A program made the translations under genes and the position numbers. The notes under the pieces are model-generated. The model was not told where the DNA came from and searched no databases. It was given only the letters and a program-made list of their open reading frames with translations. A stretch of 64,000 nt of DNA from Ochotona curzoniae. Lineage: Eukaryota; Chordata; Mammalia; Lagomorpha; Ochotonidae. Within the stretch, counting starts at the first letter, position 1. Each line of letters opens with the position of its first letter. Of the stretch, positions 32,799 to 44,460 are shown piece by piece. Location of the stretch: contig NW_024467121.1 in the NCBI RefSeq assembly GCF_017591425.1, positions 24,440,707 through 24,504,706 on the forward strand. The letters are read 5' to 3'.

Positions 32799-33110
32799 TG
32801 TTGCAAATAGAAAAGTTTATTTGCGAAGGGACCAGGAGAGCAGGGAAGGGAAGGAAGGGGAAGCACCTCCAGAAAGGAAACCTGAAGGTGGGGGTGCCTC
32901 TGGAAAGGGGAGGGAGAGAGAGACACCAAAGGTTTGAGGAAGGGTCTTGGGGTTTTAAGCCTTCCTTGACCCCTCCTTGTTGGGCGGGGAATCTATAGGT
33001 GAGATGTTCCCCATTGGTGGTCTCTTAATTAGGAAATGGGTGGGCAGTTGTGGTGCCACCCACCTGAAGGGATGGCCAAGACCTCAGCAGGCCTGGATGG
33101 TCTCACTACA
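32799..33110 (-). mobile_element. Candidate solo LTR (endogenous retrovirus), antisense
   Basis: A GC- and purine-rich block bounded by TGTTGCAAATAG and CTCACTACA, so the outer bases are TG...CA as in LTRs. Near its left side the minus strand holds a CAAATAAAC polyadenylation-like signal. The body (GGGTTTTAAGCCTTCCTTG, CCCATTGGTGG with an inverted CCAAT box) resembles LTR promoter DNA. I find no matching target duplication and cannot name the family. It may equally be an unrelated GC-rich unique block. Confidence 0.38.
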
Positions 33111-33282
33111 TATTTATTTTTGTATATTTGAAGGGCAGAGTTACATAGAGAAAGAGAGAGATTCTGCATCTACTGATTTAACCCAAATGGCTTAACAGTC
33201 AGGCATTGGCCAGGCTGAAGCCAGGAGCCAGGAGCTTCTTCTGGGTCTCGGGGCCCAAAATCTTGGGCCTAATGCCAGCACC
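33111..33282 (-). mobile_element. C-SINE, truncated
   Basis: TGAAGGGCAGAGTTACATAG, then GGAGCCAGGAGCTTCTTCTG and GGGTCTCGGGGCCCAAAATC read as the 3' half and middle of a reverse-complement C-SINE, joined directly to its head end (AATGCCAGCACC). About 120 bp of the body is deleted. Confidence 0.7.
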
Positions 33283-33610
33283 AAATAAAAAATCTGTTTT
33301 TATTTGGAAGGCAGATTTAGAGAGAGAAGAGCTAGAAAGAGAAGGTCTTTTATCCGCTGATCTACTCCCAAACTGAGACCATACCTGAATCTGAGCTAAT
33401 CCAAAGCTGGTTGCCAAGAGCCTCTTCTAGGTCTCCCACATGTGTACAGGGTCCCAAGGACTCGAGTCACCCTTTGCTGCTTTCCCAAGCTGGATTGGAA
33501 GTGGAGCAGCTGGAACGAAAGTGGAGCAGCTGGAACATGAACCGGTACCCATATGGGATACTGGCACTGCAGGGATGAGGATTAGCTTGTTGACCCATTG
33601 TACCAGCCCC
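33283..33610 (-). mobile_element. C-SINE with internal 20-bp duplication
   Basis: Reverse-complement copy: TTTTTATTTGGAAGGCAGAT, GAGCTAATCCAAAGCTGG, CATGAACCGGTACCCATATG, ending CATTGTACCAGCCCC. Inside it, GTGGAGCAGCTGGAAC is repeated at 33501-33516 and 33521-33536 with a unit of 20 bp, a local duplication not present in the other copies. Confidence 0.88.
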
Positions 33611-35127
33611 TGAAGGATTAGTTTTAAATGAAGGAAATGAGAAATTTCCAAATAAACATAATTACAGACACTTTTATGCTTCTTGCTGTGATTTCATACA
33701 AAATGGCATGTGCTTGTATTTCCATTTCAACATTTTGATGGAATTCAAGTTATCTAAACTATGAAAGATTTAACTAGCCCCAATACACAAAAAATGCAAA
33801 GTATATCTCCACAGCCCCAATATCAGATTACTTTTAAAAGAATGTTTAATTTTAACATTTAACGTTTAAAGCAGGGAATCTAAAAGCATGACATGTCCTG
33901 ATGGTCTATAATTACTACTTGGGGAAGCAGCAGAAGCTAATTATTGCAAAGTTTTGATTTTAATGAAACTTAATATATGATTAATGATGTTGACATTTCC
34001 TGTTGCCAGGTTCATTCTCCAAAAAGATTATTTGAATTTGGGATGTATTTTTTTCCAAAAGTTCATTGAACCCTTATAGGGTTCATATCTGATTATCACC
34101 AATAGTGCTGGGAGCAGAAAGTGCCAGTGTGTTTACAGCACTTGCTGTAAAAGAGAGTTTTGAGAAAGGGTTGCTGAGAAAGAGGGTTTCTGTGCAACAT
34201 TATTCTCATTGTATGGACAACAGCTTCACTCTTGACTGCAGGCAAAAGTGATATTCACTAGAGGGGTGGAATGGAGACAAAAATTAAATAAAACCTAGAT
34301 GTATTTGCCTGATGAACATTCTTACATTTTTGTTTATGTACCAGAACTTAGAAATTCTTTGTCATCAAGGTTTTAAGTTAAAGTATTGCTGTGACAACAA
34401 AGGCTATAATGACAAAATGAAGTTAACAGAAAGAAATCGAATGAGTTCAACTTCCAGAACTCTTAGCAGTTTGAAATTGAGAAGAGTTTGCAAATTTGGA
34501 GTGTTGTATTTAAGAATGGGGTCATGTTTCAGAGCACACACTTTAAACTGTGAATCTGAAAGATGTGGCTGCGAGCAATAGAGGAACCTTCAAAGCAATC
34601 TCCACTGTCAGTCCAAAGCTGGTCTTCAGAAATGACTCACATTTGAGGTTTCAGAACACAAAACTTAGCCTCAGAAGGCTTAGGGTCGACTTCACGTCTG
34701 TCCCTTCAAGCCTAGCCTTGATATTCTTATTTATTTATTGGTGACACTTTTCCTTTTATACTGTTATGAGACAAAACTCAGGCAACATACGTGCAGAACT
34801 TTGGAAGGTGCTTTCGAAAGTGAGGTATTACGTTAATATGATTTACTCATTTTAACCCAAATTTATAGTATCCAGAGTAATCATGCCATCTTTGATATAA
34901 TCTACAGACTCATGATGCTGACAGTTTTGTAAAATTTTAGCAGTTGTAACAGAACTGTGCAAGAACCGGTTGAGAGACATTGGGGCCTTGGCCCACGCTA
35001 GTCAGTGGGTATCAGGTGCAGTGGAGAACCACATCCCATGGCATGCCCGACTTTGGCATTCAAGAGACCTGGGCATATCTTAGCTTGGTCCTCTGTTATG
35101 CCAACTTGGTTATATATACGTTTTTTA
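33611..35127. other. PLD5 intron, no recognised gene
   Basis: Unique AT-rich sequence. An 89-codon + frame at 34312-34581 and a 64-codon frame after it show no recognisable protein features. Confidence 0.5.
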
Positions 35128-35775
35128 AGAGAAAATATTTCTTCATATAAAAATCAGAGTTACGGGCCCAGCACGGTGGCGCAAGTGGTTAAGGTCCTCG
35201 CCTTGCATGCCCCGGGATCCCATATGGGCGCCGGTTCTAATCCCGGCAGCCCCTCTTCCCTTCCAGCTCCCTGCCTATGGCTTGGGAAAGCAGTTGAGGA
35301 CAGCCCGAAGCTTTGGGACCCTGCACCCGCGTGGGAGACCCAGAAGAGGTTCCTGGCTTCAGACCGGCATAGCATGGGCCGTTGCGCTCACTTGGGGAGT
35401 GAATCATCAGACTGAAGATCTTCCTCTCTGTCTCTCCTCTCTATATATCTGCCTTTCCAATTAAAAAATAATAAAAATAAATCTTTAAAAAAAATCAGTT
35501 ACAGAGAGAGTGACAGAAATCTCCTATCCTTTGGTTTACTCCTCAAGAGGCTGCAACAGCCAGGGCTGAGCCAAGCTGAAGTTGCAAGGCAGGCACTTCA
35601 TCCAGATCTCCCACAGGGATGGGAGGGACCTGAGGACTAGAGCTCTCTAATGCTGCTTTTCCCAGACCTTTAACAGAGAGATGAACCAACAGTGGAGCTT
35701 CCAGTACACAAGTGGCCACCAATATGGGATGCTGGTGTTGCATGTGGTGAGTTTACTCACTATGTCGCAAAGCTG
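35128..35775 (-). mobile_element. Older C-SINE, split by a younger SINE
   Basis: The left piece (35128-35163) is the tail side of a reverse-complement C-SINE, and the right piece (from about 35491) resumes with GTTACAGAGAGAGTGACAGA, GCAACAGCCAGGGCTGAGCC, GTGGCCACCAATATGGGATG and an end near TATGTCGCAAAGCTGG. The young + SINE sits between them. Confidence 0.82.
35164..35489 (+). mobile_element. Young full-length pika C-SINE, nested insertion
   Basis: This is the clearest sense copy in the window. The head GGGCCCAGCACGGTGGCGCA is followed by AGTGGTTAAGGTCCTCGCC, GATCCCATATGGGCGCCGG, TTCTAATCCCGGCAGCCC, GGGAAAGCAGTTGAGGAC, CACCCGCGTGGGAGACCC, CTTGGGGAGTGAATCATCAG and an AATAAATCTTT tail. A-box (GTGGCGCAAGTGG) and B-box (GGTTCTAATCC) equivalents are intact. 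The flanks AAAAATCAGAGTTAC (35149-35163) and AAAAATCAGTTAC (35490-35502) are the target duplication, differing by one AG. The 136-codon and 85-codon frames over it are not genes. Confidence 0.96.
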
Positions 35776-37077
35776 GTTTGAAGTTGTCTTATTTCATGGT
35801 GGCAATAAGAGTACATATTACATTGTTTTATATTAAAAAATAAAGAGTGCAACTTGTTTGACTAAAAGGGAAAAAACATACGTAGATCAAAAGTCTCCAT
35901 AAAAGTTAACCCATAAAATTAATCTTATATTTAATTTATCCGACTACACTTGCAGTAATATCCAAATACTCCTAGTACGTTTAAATCAATACTCTAATGT
36001 GTATAACTTTAAATGTGTGTCGATATATGTATATTTAGCTCTATTATATATAGATATGTAACCATTTTTTTACAAATGGGAAAATATAGACATGCTTTTA
36101 TTCAATGAATAGGTTTATGTCTAAGACATGTCTATAATTGCATAATGGTCATTGTATGTATAGAATATAAGTTAAGTCCTGCATTGATTTGAAAAATTTT
36201 CCACATGTTTCTGAGCCCCGTCTATTTCTTCATCTGCAGTGTGCCTTTTCATGTTTGCATATGTTAGAGGTATGGTTTAATAGGGAATCAAAACATAGCA
36301 AAACATATCTGCAACCATTATAAGAAGCATAACAATAGTAACCAAGTAAATGACATCATAACATGGAAAAAATCTAATGTATTGGGACAGTATAATGATA
36401 TTTTAGGGCTTTTCTTTTCCATTAAGTTAGAATTACTAAATTGTGAGAGGTATGCATCGGTAATTATTAATGTTTTCTTTTCATGGAACATTGAAAATTG
36501 ATCACCTTGTGCATCTATAAAATGAACTTTCAGTATGATCACATTGCCTCAACATGGGCCAGGACTGTCCCTTATTATAAATGAAGCACTTTATTCTGAG
36601 CACTGTTTTGGAAATATTGCACACTGGGATGTTTAGTTTCCTGGCTATTATAATAGACGTTTGCTTTGCTTTATCATGCAATTCTCAGTGATTCTGACTA
36701 GTAACTGAAGTTAGAGGCAGCTGTTGTATCTTAATTTGGTGATGACATTATTCAGTCTCTATGCGCATTCTGGTCGTCAGTTCTTGCTAGGTAATGAATC
36801 CAGTGCTAAATTGCTCTGTGAGGATATCAGCTGAGTCACTACAGCCCCTCACAACACCTGCTCACAGAATACTGTGCCTCAGTCCACAGCCCCAGGCTTC
36901 TCTCTGGATGTTCCCATCTCAGACCTTTCCTAACAAGTTAGCAGTTGTTCCACTCCTATCCTCCTATCAGGACTGTGGTCCTGTAGACTTGGATGCTTGC
37001 CCTAGGACCCAGCAAAACAGAGACCGTTTCAGTGAACATGTCATTGAATATTGGTTATTTCCCTTGATTTTTACTAC
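35776..37077. other. PLD5 intron, no recognised gene
   Basis: AT-rich unique DNA with short TATATATAGATATG-type stretches near 36040. Nothing else supported. Confidence 0.5.
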
Positions 37078-37545
37078 TCAAATAACAAAATGTCTGTTGC
37101 TCGATTTTGCAAAGCCTTTAAAGATATAAATACTTGTATTGCATTCTTCAGCCCAGAATTCCTCAGGACTTTTGGGCTGGGAGATTGTTTTACATATTCT
37201 GAGATCTGGAGGGAGTTCCTCTGCACAAACTTCTAGGAACATGAAATTCAAGTCTTTTTTGTTACCACCTCCATTGCCAACGGCTTTCCCGGGCGATTGC
37301 TGTCCACACAGCTTTCTTGGGAGTCCACCAGACTCTCCTGGGACTTGGTGCCTACTTATCTGTTGCCTGCTCTGATAGGCAGTCTTCCTTCCTGCCTCCA
37401 TCCCTGGGATTTCTCCTGAGACATCCTGCAAGAGCAGTGTTCCTGCCGCCGTGAGGATCCCTGTGAGGTTACTGACGTGGGTGTTACCACACTGTGCAGA
37501 GCTGACCTCTGGTGGTGAACCCTGAGTATTGATGCGTCTAGTCAT
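37078..37545 (-). other. Uncharacterised 155-codon open frame, probably not a gene
   Basis: One of the longest frames in the window, in a GC-richer patch (37230-37530). The product is rich in G, S, P, R and Q, with no transmembrane segment, zinc motif or other feature I recognise. The start context (TTAAATGAC) is poor, no promoter or splice context is evident, and no poly-A signature marks it as a retrocopy. I give it as a description only. Confidence 0.12.
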
Positions 37546-38337
37546 TTAACAGGTTTCCAAAGGAGTCTTGTTTACAAAATTTCTGTCTTGTTGCTTATTG
37601 AACGTGTAGACCATGACCACTTCCTGGTTTGGCTAAGTCCGTAATATTGTACTAAGCTGTATTGTGTCAGAATTATTTATGAATTTAGTAGTCTTTTCTG
37701 CATTGTTACATAAAGTAGGAAGCATAGTAGGAGATATTCTCACCCTCACCCCACCAGTGTTAGCAAATTAGGAATATTGGGCATAGGGCATTTTAGAGTT
37801 ACAAAAACAACTGGCCTCAAATACCAGCTTGTTCCCAAAATAGTCTTAGATGAATGAGCATTGAGTTTGGACTTTGGTTTAATATTAATGAACGTTGAGT
37901 CAAGGGATATTTTAAATAATTCAAATCACTCACTTTATCTGTGAGTCAATATAGCCTGCAAATGTGATATTAAAAATTGACTATAATGTTTGGTATTTAC
38001 TGTATCTCTTTTCAACTTCAGGCATTGGTAATTATACTCTCAAAGGCCCCAATTTTTAGTTTTCTCTTGGGAGTCGAGGCTTATTGGGAAGCTCCATTCA
38101 GAGGGCATGCTTTGGTTGATTTTGTTGTTGGCATCTTCATGATAGATGATATTGGCCAATCCTGCTCATGTCTAATTTTTTTGTTGTCCTTTTATCTGAT
38201 TGAAGGAATTTGCCTCATTAATAAGACTTTGATAAATCAGGGAGCAATGACATTCATCCTTTTCATATATCGTCACTAAGTTTTCCTTTCGTGTTTAGAC
38301 TCAAGGATGTCATGGAGCACAAAGTGTTTTTCCTTGA
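37546..38337. other. PLD5 intron, no recognised gene
   Basis: A 100-codon hydrophobic + frame at 37977-38279 is most likely chance in T-rich DNA. No other feature. Confidence 0.5.
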
Positions 38338-38665
38338 AAAAAATTTACTTATTTATTTTAAAAATGGTGTGACAGAATGAGAGAGAGAGAGAAGGGGGGG
38401 AGGGGGCTTCCCTCTGCTGACTCATTCTCCAGTGCCTGCAAAATTAGAGCTGGGCCAGGCCACAGATAGGAGTCCGGGATTCCATTAGGATCATCCGTGC
38501 ATGTGGCAGAGTGCCCTAGTACTTAGGCCATCAGCTTCTTTCCTCCCAGGTGTATTAGCAGGAAACTGGATTAGAAACTGAATTACGAGTACTTACTCTG
38601 GCATTATGTTATGGGATGGGGTATTGCAAGCAGTGACTTAACCTCCTGTGCCACACACTAGGGTG
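38338..38665 (-). mobile_element. Old C-SINE
   Basis: Reverse-complement copy of the older type: AAATTTACTTATTTATTTTA, GTGTGACAGAATGAGAGAGA, CTCTGCTGACTCATTCTCCA, GAGCTGGGCCAGGCCACAG, GGAAACTGGATTAGAAACTG, CCTCCTGTGCCACACAC. It has an expanded GA/G-rich stretch at 38375-38406. Confidence 0.78.
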
Positions 38666-38769
38666 CAGCGTCTTTTGCACCTGTCATTTAGTGCCTGTCA
38701 AGTGGTGTTCATTTAATTTGGTACAGTCAGAAACTTAAGCACTGAGACACCACATCTTATTCAGTGCAC

Positions 38770-38960
38770 ACTGTCTTCTGCTCTAGAGAATAAACCTGCT
38801 GGGATTGACAACTGTGTCTCAATTCTTGTTTATTTGGTAGCTAGCACAGTGCTGGTGCATGGCAAGTGCTGACATCAGGAAAAATGAAGAAATGCAGTGC
38901 TGAATGACCATGCCCGGCCTAGTAGCACACCAGACGGGGTAGGTGTTCAAATAAATATTG
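38770..38960 (+). mobile_element. L2- or MIR-type 3'-end fragment
   Basis: GGTAGCTAGCACAGTGCTGG, then TGCATGGCAAGTGCT and GGTGTTCAAATAAATATTGG resemble the shared 3' ending of L2/MIR (cacagtgcctggcacatagta...aataaatatt) in + orientation. Short and degraded. Confidence 0.5.
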
Positions 38961-40254
38961 GACTAGAAAAAAAAGTGATGTGGAAAAGAGAAAACTCAGC
39001 CAGGAGGGAAAAGCCTCACATCTGCAGTGTACCTGCGGAGTGAAGCTAGTCAAGTCACTTACTGATTCCATGCTAATATCCGTATTTTCTCATCCCTATG
39101 ATGAGATCATCCCAAATCCCTCTTTACTATGAAATGCCAAAAGATTGAGATAGTTAATGATCAGTTTCATAGAAAATGTCCAAAACTATCTACAGATTTT
39201 TTTAAGCTTTTAAGATTAGATTTCAAAATCCAACAGATTGATTCATTTTCCCATTCTGTCAAATTTAGCATTGCCCTTTACTTAAGGGCTTTGCTTAAGG
39301 ACTATGCTAAAGCTGATGGATGCAAGGATCAGTTATGCTCTCAGGAATATTCATGTGATCACACAGTAAAGAAACGTGGACACCGCAACACAAAGATTAT
39401 ACACCAGAGATAGTGTTAGCAAATCACAGGAAGGGACCACTAATTCTAGGGCAGTGACATGGCAAGGGACAAGATTTAAATAACTACAGGCTTTCTAAAT
39501 AAAGACTGTTCTGTGTAAAATCTTAAAGATACAAGAAACATGACTTTAACCCAGAAAAGTGAGCATTTGCTTTCATAAGACTGAATGTAAGTGTGGCAAA
39601 GGCAGAAGCTGAGGCAAATACAGCTGTGACCACATGTGAAGGCGCCATCCTCCAAGCTTGGGAATTTGAACTTGATTTTGAAACCAACTTGGAGCTATTG
39701 TGTATCATTCTATCTGCTTTTCAGGCAAGACTGTATTACAATTTGTGTAGTTTTTGAAATAGCCAATTTCTTTTCAAAGTATTTATCCAGATGCTAGCTG
39801 TGGAGCTGAGTGGTTGCTGAGATACCTGCCCTTGGGTTTGAGTGGAATGCCATAGACTGAGAAATTCTGTGGCTTTTCGTTCAGCAACAACAATAAAAGC
39901 CCTGTTAAAATCTATGCAATTTAAGGCATATGAGAACTACTGGATAAGTAAGATATTTGGGGTTCAGATAAACATTGATTCCCACCCCCCCCATAACTCA
40001 GTGGCTGTTTTTTTTTTCTTGGTTAGCTTTTTCTTCCATAAAGGGTTTTAAAATACATCCCTAATCCAAAAAATCAAAAATATTACAAAATGTGAAACTT
40101 TCTGAGCCACCAGCATGATACCACAAGTAGAAAATTCCACCCCTAACATCATGTGATAGCTCAAATTCATATACAACAGATATACTGCATATAGTTACCT
40201 CTCCATGCAAAAGAGGTGTATATATGTAACATAAGTGAATTTTGTGTTTACATT
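38961..40254. other. PLD5 intron, no recognised gene
   Basis: Unique-looking. A 94-codon + frame at 39129-39413 (K- and C-rich) has no recognised family. C8 and T9 runs near 39985-40018 are simple sequence. Confidence 0.5.
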
Positions 40255-40597
40255 GGGTCCCATCCTAAAAGCATAGAAGTGGCTAAAGTCCTGGCCTTGC
40301 TTGCACTGGGATCCCAAATGGGTGCCTGTTCACATCCCAGCAGCTCTGCTTCCCATCCAGCTCCCTGCTTGTGGCCTGGGAAAGCAGTCGGGGATGGCCC
40401 AAAGCCTTGGGACCCTGCACTCATGTGGGAGACCTGGAGGAAGAGGCTCCTGGTTTTTGGCTTCAGATCTGCTCAGCTCCTGCAGTTGTGGCCAGTTGGG
40501 GAGTGAATCATCAGTTGGAAGATCTTCCTCTCTGTCTCTCCTCCTCTCTGTATATCTTACTTTCTAATAAAAATAAAATAATCTTTTAAAAAAATCT
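40255..40597 (+). mobile_element. Pika/lagomorph C-SINE
   Basis: Sense copy: GAAGTGGCTAAAGTCCTGGC, CACTGGGATCCCAAATGGGT, GTGGCCTGGGAAAGCAGTCG, CATGTGGGAGACCTGGAGGA, GTATATCTTACTTTCTAATA, then an A-rich tail. Three overlapping + frames of 72-96 codons are repeat artefacts. Confidence 0.93.
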
Positions 40598-42499
40598 AGT
40601 GAGAAATTGAAAAAATAAAGTAGAAATAATGCAGAGAATGTTTTATATATCAAAGACACAAAGGAGATGGTTGGCTGCTCACATGAAATCAAGTCAAAGC
40701 AAACATTGGTTCAGAAATGCCGCCTCAGCATTGGTAGGTGTTGCCGCTGTGGTGCTGGCTTGGATTGACCCTGGAGGAATATTGGTATCTTTAGCTTTGT
40801 ATTTTGACATGAAATATGTGATAAAGTTTCACAAGTAGAAACTGTTTTGTTTAGGATACTTTGTGTGGGAAGAATACTTTCAAGCATTTCCTGTTTTCAA
40901 AAGCTGTTTTACAGAGTTGATGTTTGTGCCGGAGCTCAAGGGCTGCCTGGTGACTAGGCCCTTGACTTTGCTTCAAGAAAGAATTCAGGAGTAGGTGGGA
41001 GAATAGTGAACAGTAAGCAGCACATAATGTTTGAGATAGCAAAGAAAGCAGGTTGAAAGCTACTTGGAAGGGCGTGATCCTATCACTGAACTGAGTCTGA
41101 CATTCTATGGATCCATTAGCCAAGGGTGAAGTATGGAGGAGTGCATTGTAACATTAGGGAGGGATACGCACGGTTTCCTGGGAAAAAAATAAGAGATTTC
41201 CTGGAATTTAGCTACTGCTTCATTTTACCCCTTCAGTTTCTCCATATCCCTGTCCTAATGGCTGGCGGGAGTATCCTTCAGCTTGTTAGTGTTTTACCAA
41301 GCTATTGTGAGCTGTATGTCAATCTTAAACTTCAGCTACCTGAGCCGTTAGGAGCTTGTCCAGAAAGGGGTCTATTTATTCATCTTCAAAGTAAGGGGGC
41401 AAACTCTTATTCTGTAGATCTTGAAATAATAGGAATGCCCCTATGTAGCTGAACTGCTGTCTCTCTCTCCTTGCCTAATTGTCTTTGGGAATCTAGAAAA
41501 GTTGTGTTCTTCAAAGACTTATGGTAGTTCAACACTCTAATGATTTTCCCTTTAATTAGAAAACTTACCTGTCCAGCTGTATCTTTACTCCATGGTGTAA
41601 TTTTTAATAGAAAAGGCATTCAGCTCTGGAGTAAGAACATTTGGGGGTAAAGAAATTTACATTGCAGAATTTAATAATCCCAAGGTTGCTGAATGCCAAG
41701 TAGCCATTATAACAGTTATGCCATATGCTAAAACTTACTGCTTTGCATTTTAAGAATGATCTCTTTGCCTCCTATTAAATGTGATATTAGTAGTCTTACT
41801 GTAACAATCTTAAGGAGTTAGCATATTTGAAATTTCTTGCCTTGGGCTTTATAGTCTGAGTTAGTTGCACTTGAGGCTGTTAACAGGGCTTGCTTTGTGT
41901 CATAGAAAGTTAACCCTCTACCTTGGATGCCCTATATGCATTCTGTGTTAGAGAGTTTTGAGTCACAGCTATAGCTATTCTGATCAGAAATGCTGTGTAA
42001 CTGTATTTGGAGACTTTCTTGATATTCTTTTGGTTCTCACGGTGGTTTCAGAAGCACTCTCAGTAAGGGCTTACAAGATTGGTAGAGAAAAATGCAGCTC
42101 CCCCAGTATTTGTTTTGCCTATTGGTCTCTTCCAGGTCACAGGAAATGTGTAAAATCTGACAAGGGCTGGGGCCTGCAGAGGACCAGAATCCATGCTTGC
42201 CAGCACGCAATAATTCAAATTCAATTAGAACAAAAATAAATCAAAACATCAAGGAAGCCAAAGTATTCTTGTCTATGGGATCATCCCAGGCCATCTCTTG
42301 GACCCCTGTTTGAATGGATAGATCAGTATGTAAAGAGTATTAATGCAAAATATAAAGGTTGTTAGAAAATGATCAACTACATTTTGGACTCACTTTCATG
42401 CAGAAATTTTTCTGGAGTTTTATTTTCTGACTCTGCTTGATAAATATTACATTTTCAGCAAGGACTTGATTCAAAAAGTCACTTTGTTTTCAGCAAAGA
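40598..42499. other. PLD5 intron, no recognised gene
   Basis: Unique-looking sequence. Frames at 41126-41452 (+, 108 codons), 40851-41123 (-, 90) and 41958-42239 (+, 93) show no recognisable domains or splice context. Confidence 0.5.
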
Positions 42500-42552
42500 G
42501 TAATTTAAGTGGTTTTGCTTAGCATGCAAATTAGCTTTTTATTTGAAATATG
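42500..42552. promoter_or_regulatory. Octamer/homeodomain-motif cluster, candidate regulatory element
   Basis: AGCATGCAAATTAGC (42521-42535) contains a perfect POU octamer ATGCAAAT fused to a TAAT-type homeodomain core (ATTA on the same strand). GAGTAATTTAAG lies just upstream. The DNA is not in a recognised repeat. Motif evidence only. Confidence 0.3.
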
Positions 42553-42555
42553 CTA

Positions 42556-42899
42556 CAGTGGGCCATTCATAGCTAAGGGTCCTCCTGCATGTGTAGATTC
42601 AACCAGTTGTAGATAAGAGTGTTTATATATACATATACATGTATATGCACACACACATTCATGCTGCATCTGTTGTGAGCTTGTACAGATTTCTGTCATG
42701 GTCTTAAAAAAATACAGCCTGGCAGCAATTAGTTGCATTAGGTATTGTAAGTAATCTAAAGATGACTTGAGGTATACAGGAAGTTGGATGTATGTTATGT
42801 GAAGGTGTATGATTTACATAAGGAACTTCAGCCTCCATAGATTTTGATACCTGAGGGAGGTTCAGGAACAATTCTCCATGGAATACTAAGGGATAGCTG
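42556..42899. mobile_element. MER2-like (TcMar-Tigger) MITE, full length
   Basis: About 344 bp, matching the MER2 length. The left end CAGTGGGCCATTCATAGCTA is followed by GTAGATTCAACCAGTTGTAG. The interior has TGCATTAGGTATTGTAAGTA, CTAAAGATGACTTGAGGTAT, GATTTACATAAGGAAC, and the right end runs TAGATTTTGATACCTGAGGG to GGGATAGCTG. A TA dinucleotide precedes it as expected for a Tigger insertion; the right-hand TA has mutated. A TA/CA microsatellite has grown inside at 42623-42657. It is non-autonomous and long inert. Family name is from memory of the consensus. Confidence 0.78.
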
Positions 42900-44019
42900 T
42901 GCCATCTGACTTTTCACTTACCTGAAATGGCAGTATCTGGATTTATTCCTGAACCTGGGACTTGGAGTGAGAGCTCCTTTTATGTCTTACCTGACTCGTT
43001 GTGCTGAAACTAGTGGTGCAGGGCAGCCGTTTCCAATGCATTCACTGTGAAGAGGAGGATGAAAATGGAATTGGGCATGTTTCCTTCTCTCAAAATTGTA
43101 TTGTTCATTTTAGGCATCTTTCTTTTCATTTTAGGCATCTGATGAAGATAAAGATTTAGTGGTGGGCTGCAGCGAAGTGCTTATTCTTTGTTGAAAATCT
43201 AATGATTTCAAAGTATCCTGCTTAGAGCCCACTGCATTTATCAACTTCATTTCTTTTTTCATCAAGTCATCTATGACTTGTTTGCTTCCTCTTCACTTGC
43301 CATAATCGTTTTTGGCCATCTGGGAGCCTCTGATTCTATAATGCTGAGTCCATCTAAACGTTTTAGTTCCACAAGAGTGGAAAGTTGATAAAATTGTCAT
43401 TTTTTTTCTACTGTTACACCAAGAACAAAGTGTTTTAATGCACTTTCCCACTGAGTAAGAATGTTAGAGTTAACAGGCTTATATGCACAGTTCTGAATGC
43501 GGACAACAGTTGCAACACCCCTAGGGGAATTCAAGAGAGAATGCAGACATTGCCAACAAAAGGAAACAGAGCCATCTGTTGTGCTCCCATTATTATCAGA
43601 ATAACCTCTGATAAATCTTAAGGAGTTATATTAACTCTTCAAGGCAGTGGGACATCTCACATGAGTGTTGGAGAGAGAGTCTGGGAATGGATATCTATTT
43701 TAAACACATGTCATCAGCCTTTGGGAAGTCAGATTCCTATTGAGCGATTTTATAAGGTGATAAACAATTGCTGCCTTCGGAAACTACTAAAGAGTGCTCA
43801 CACAGGAGGGCAGTGGAGATACCTGTGCAACTTCTCAAGCCACACACGTTGACTTTATATTTGCGAGAAGTCAAAAAAAGCCCCAATTCTTTTAATGGCC
43901 ATCCAAAGATTATATTTCATTTGCTCTTTTTCAGTTTTCTTCTTCATCTGTTTCGTCGTCTTTTTAGTAAATAAATGGATTTGTTAATTTTAAAAAAAAA
44001 TAGTATTGCCAAATCTTTC
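42900..44019. other. PLD5 intron, no recognised gene
   Basis: Unique-looking. A direct duplication TTCATTTTAGGCATCT occurs at 43104-43119 and 43125-43140 (unit 21 bp). Confidence 0.5.
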
Positions 44020-44460
44020 TTTTCATTTCACCAGTATGTATAAGCTACTTACAGAATGTTAGGCACATGGTTAGATATTGTTCGGCTTTAGGGAGTGAGG
44101 AGAGGGGAGAGAGAGACACCACCCTGTAGAGCTTAGGTTCCAGAGGGCAAGAATATAAACAGTCATAATGGAGAGAGGGAGAGAGAGAGAGAATTAGAGT
44201 CAGAGAGTTAGACATTGGTAAGTTGTGGGGGGAACCCTAAACAACCAAATGAAAGCACTAGGGAAACATGGAGAAACAAGAGCTTGTGACATCTTTGAAA
44301 CAAGTACTTTGGCAGACTTCCCAGAATTGGGGAACTATTCTAGGTTAGACAAAAGACTTGAAGAAGCTAGGTATCAGGAGGAAGAGGGATCTTACAGAAG
44401 GAAATGGTAGAAGCGTAGCTGGTGTGGTGAATACAGGCAGGACAGCGTGGCCAGGGCAGA
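44020..44460 (-). mobile_element. L2 LINE fragment, antisense, with GA microsatellite
   Basis: The + strand keeps the reverse-complement L2 order: AATGTTAGGCACATGGTTAG, TGTAGAGCTTAGGTTCCAGA, ATAAACAGTCATAATGG, then GTAGCTGGTGTGGTGAATAC and AGGCAGGACAGCGTGGCCAG. GAGAGA repeats at 44168-44193 are an internal expansion. Decayed and non-coding. Confidence 0.55.

Noticed and set aside
35005..35464. 136- and 85-codon + frames
   Set aside because: Also read-through of a young C-SINE, and neither has splice or promoter context.
38375..38406. GA/G-rich tract as a possible CRISPR, origin or regulatory repeat
   Set aside because: It is the expanded GA-rich tail-side part of an old C-SINE. No regularly spaced repeats of CRISPR type occur anywhere in the window.
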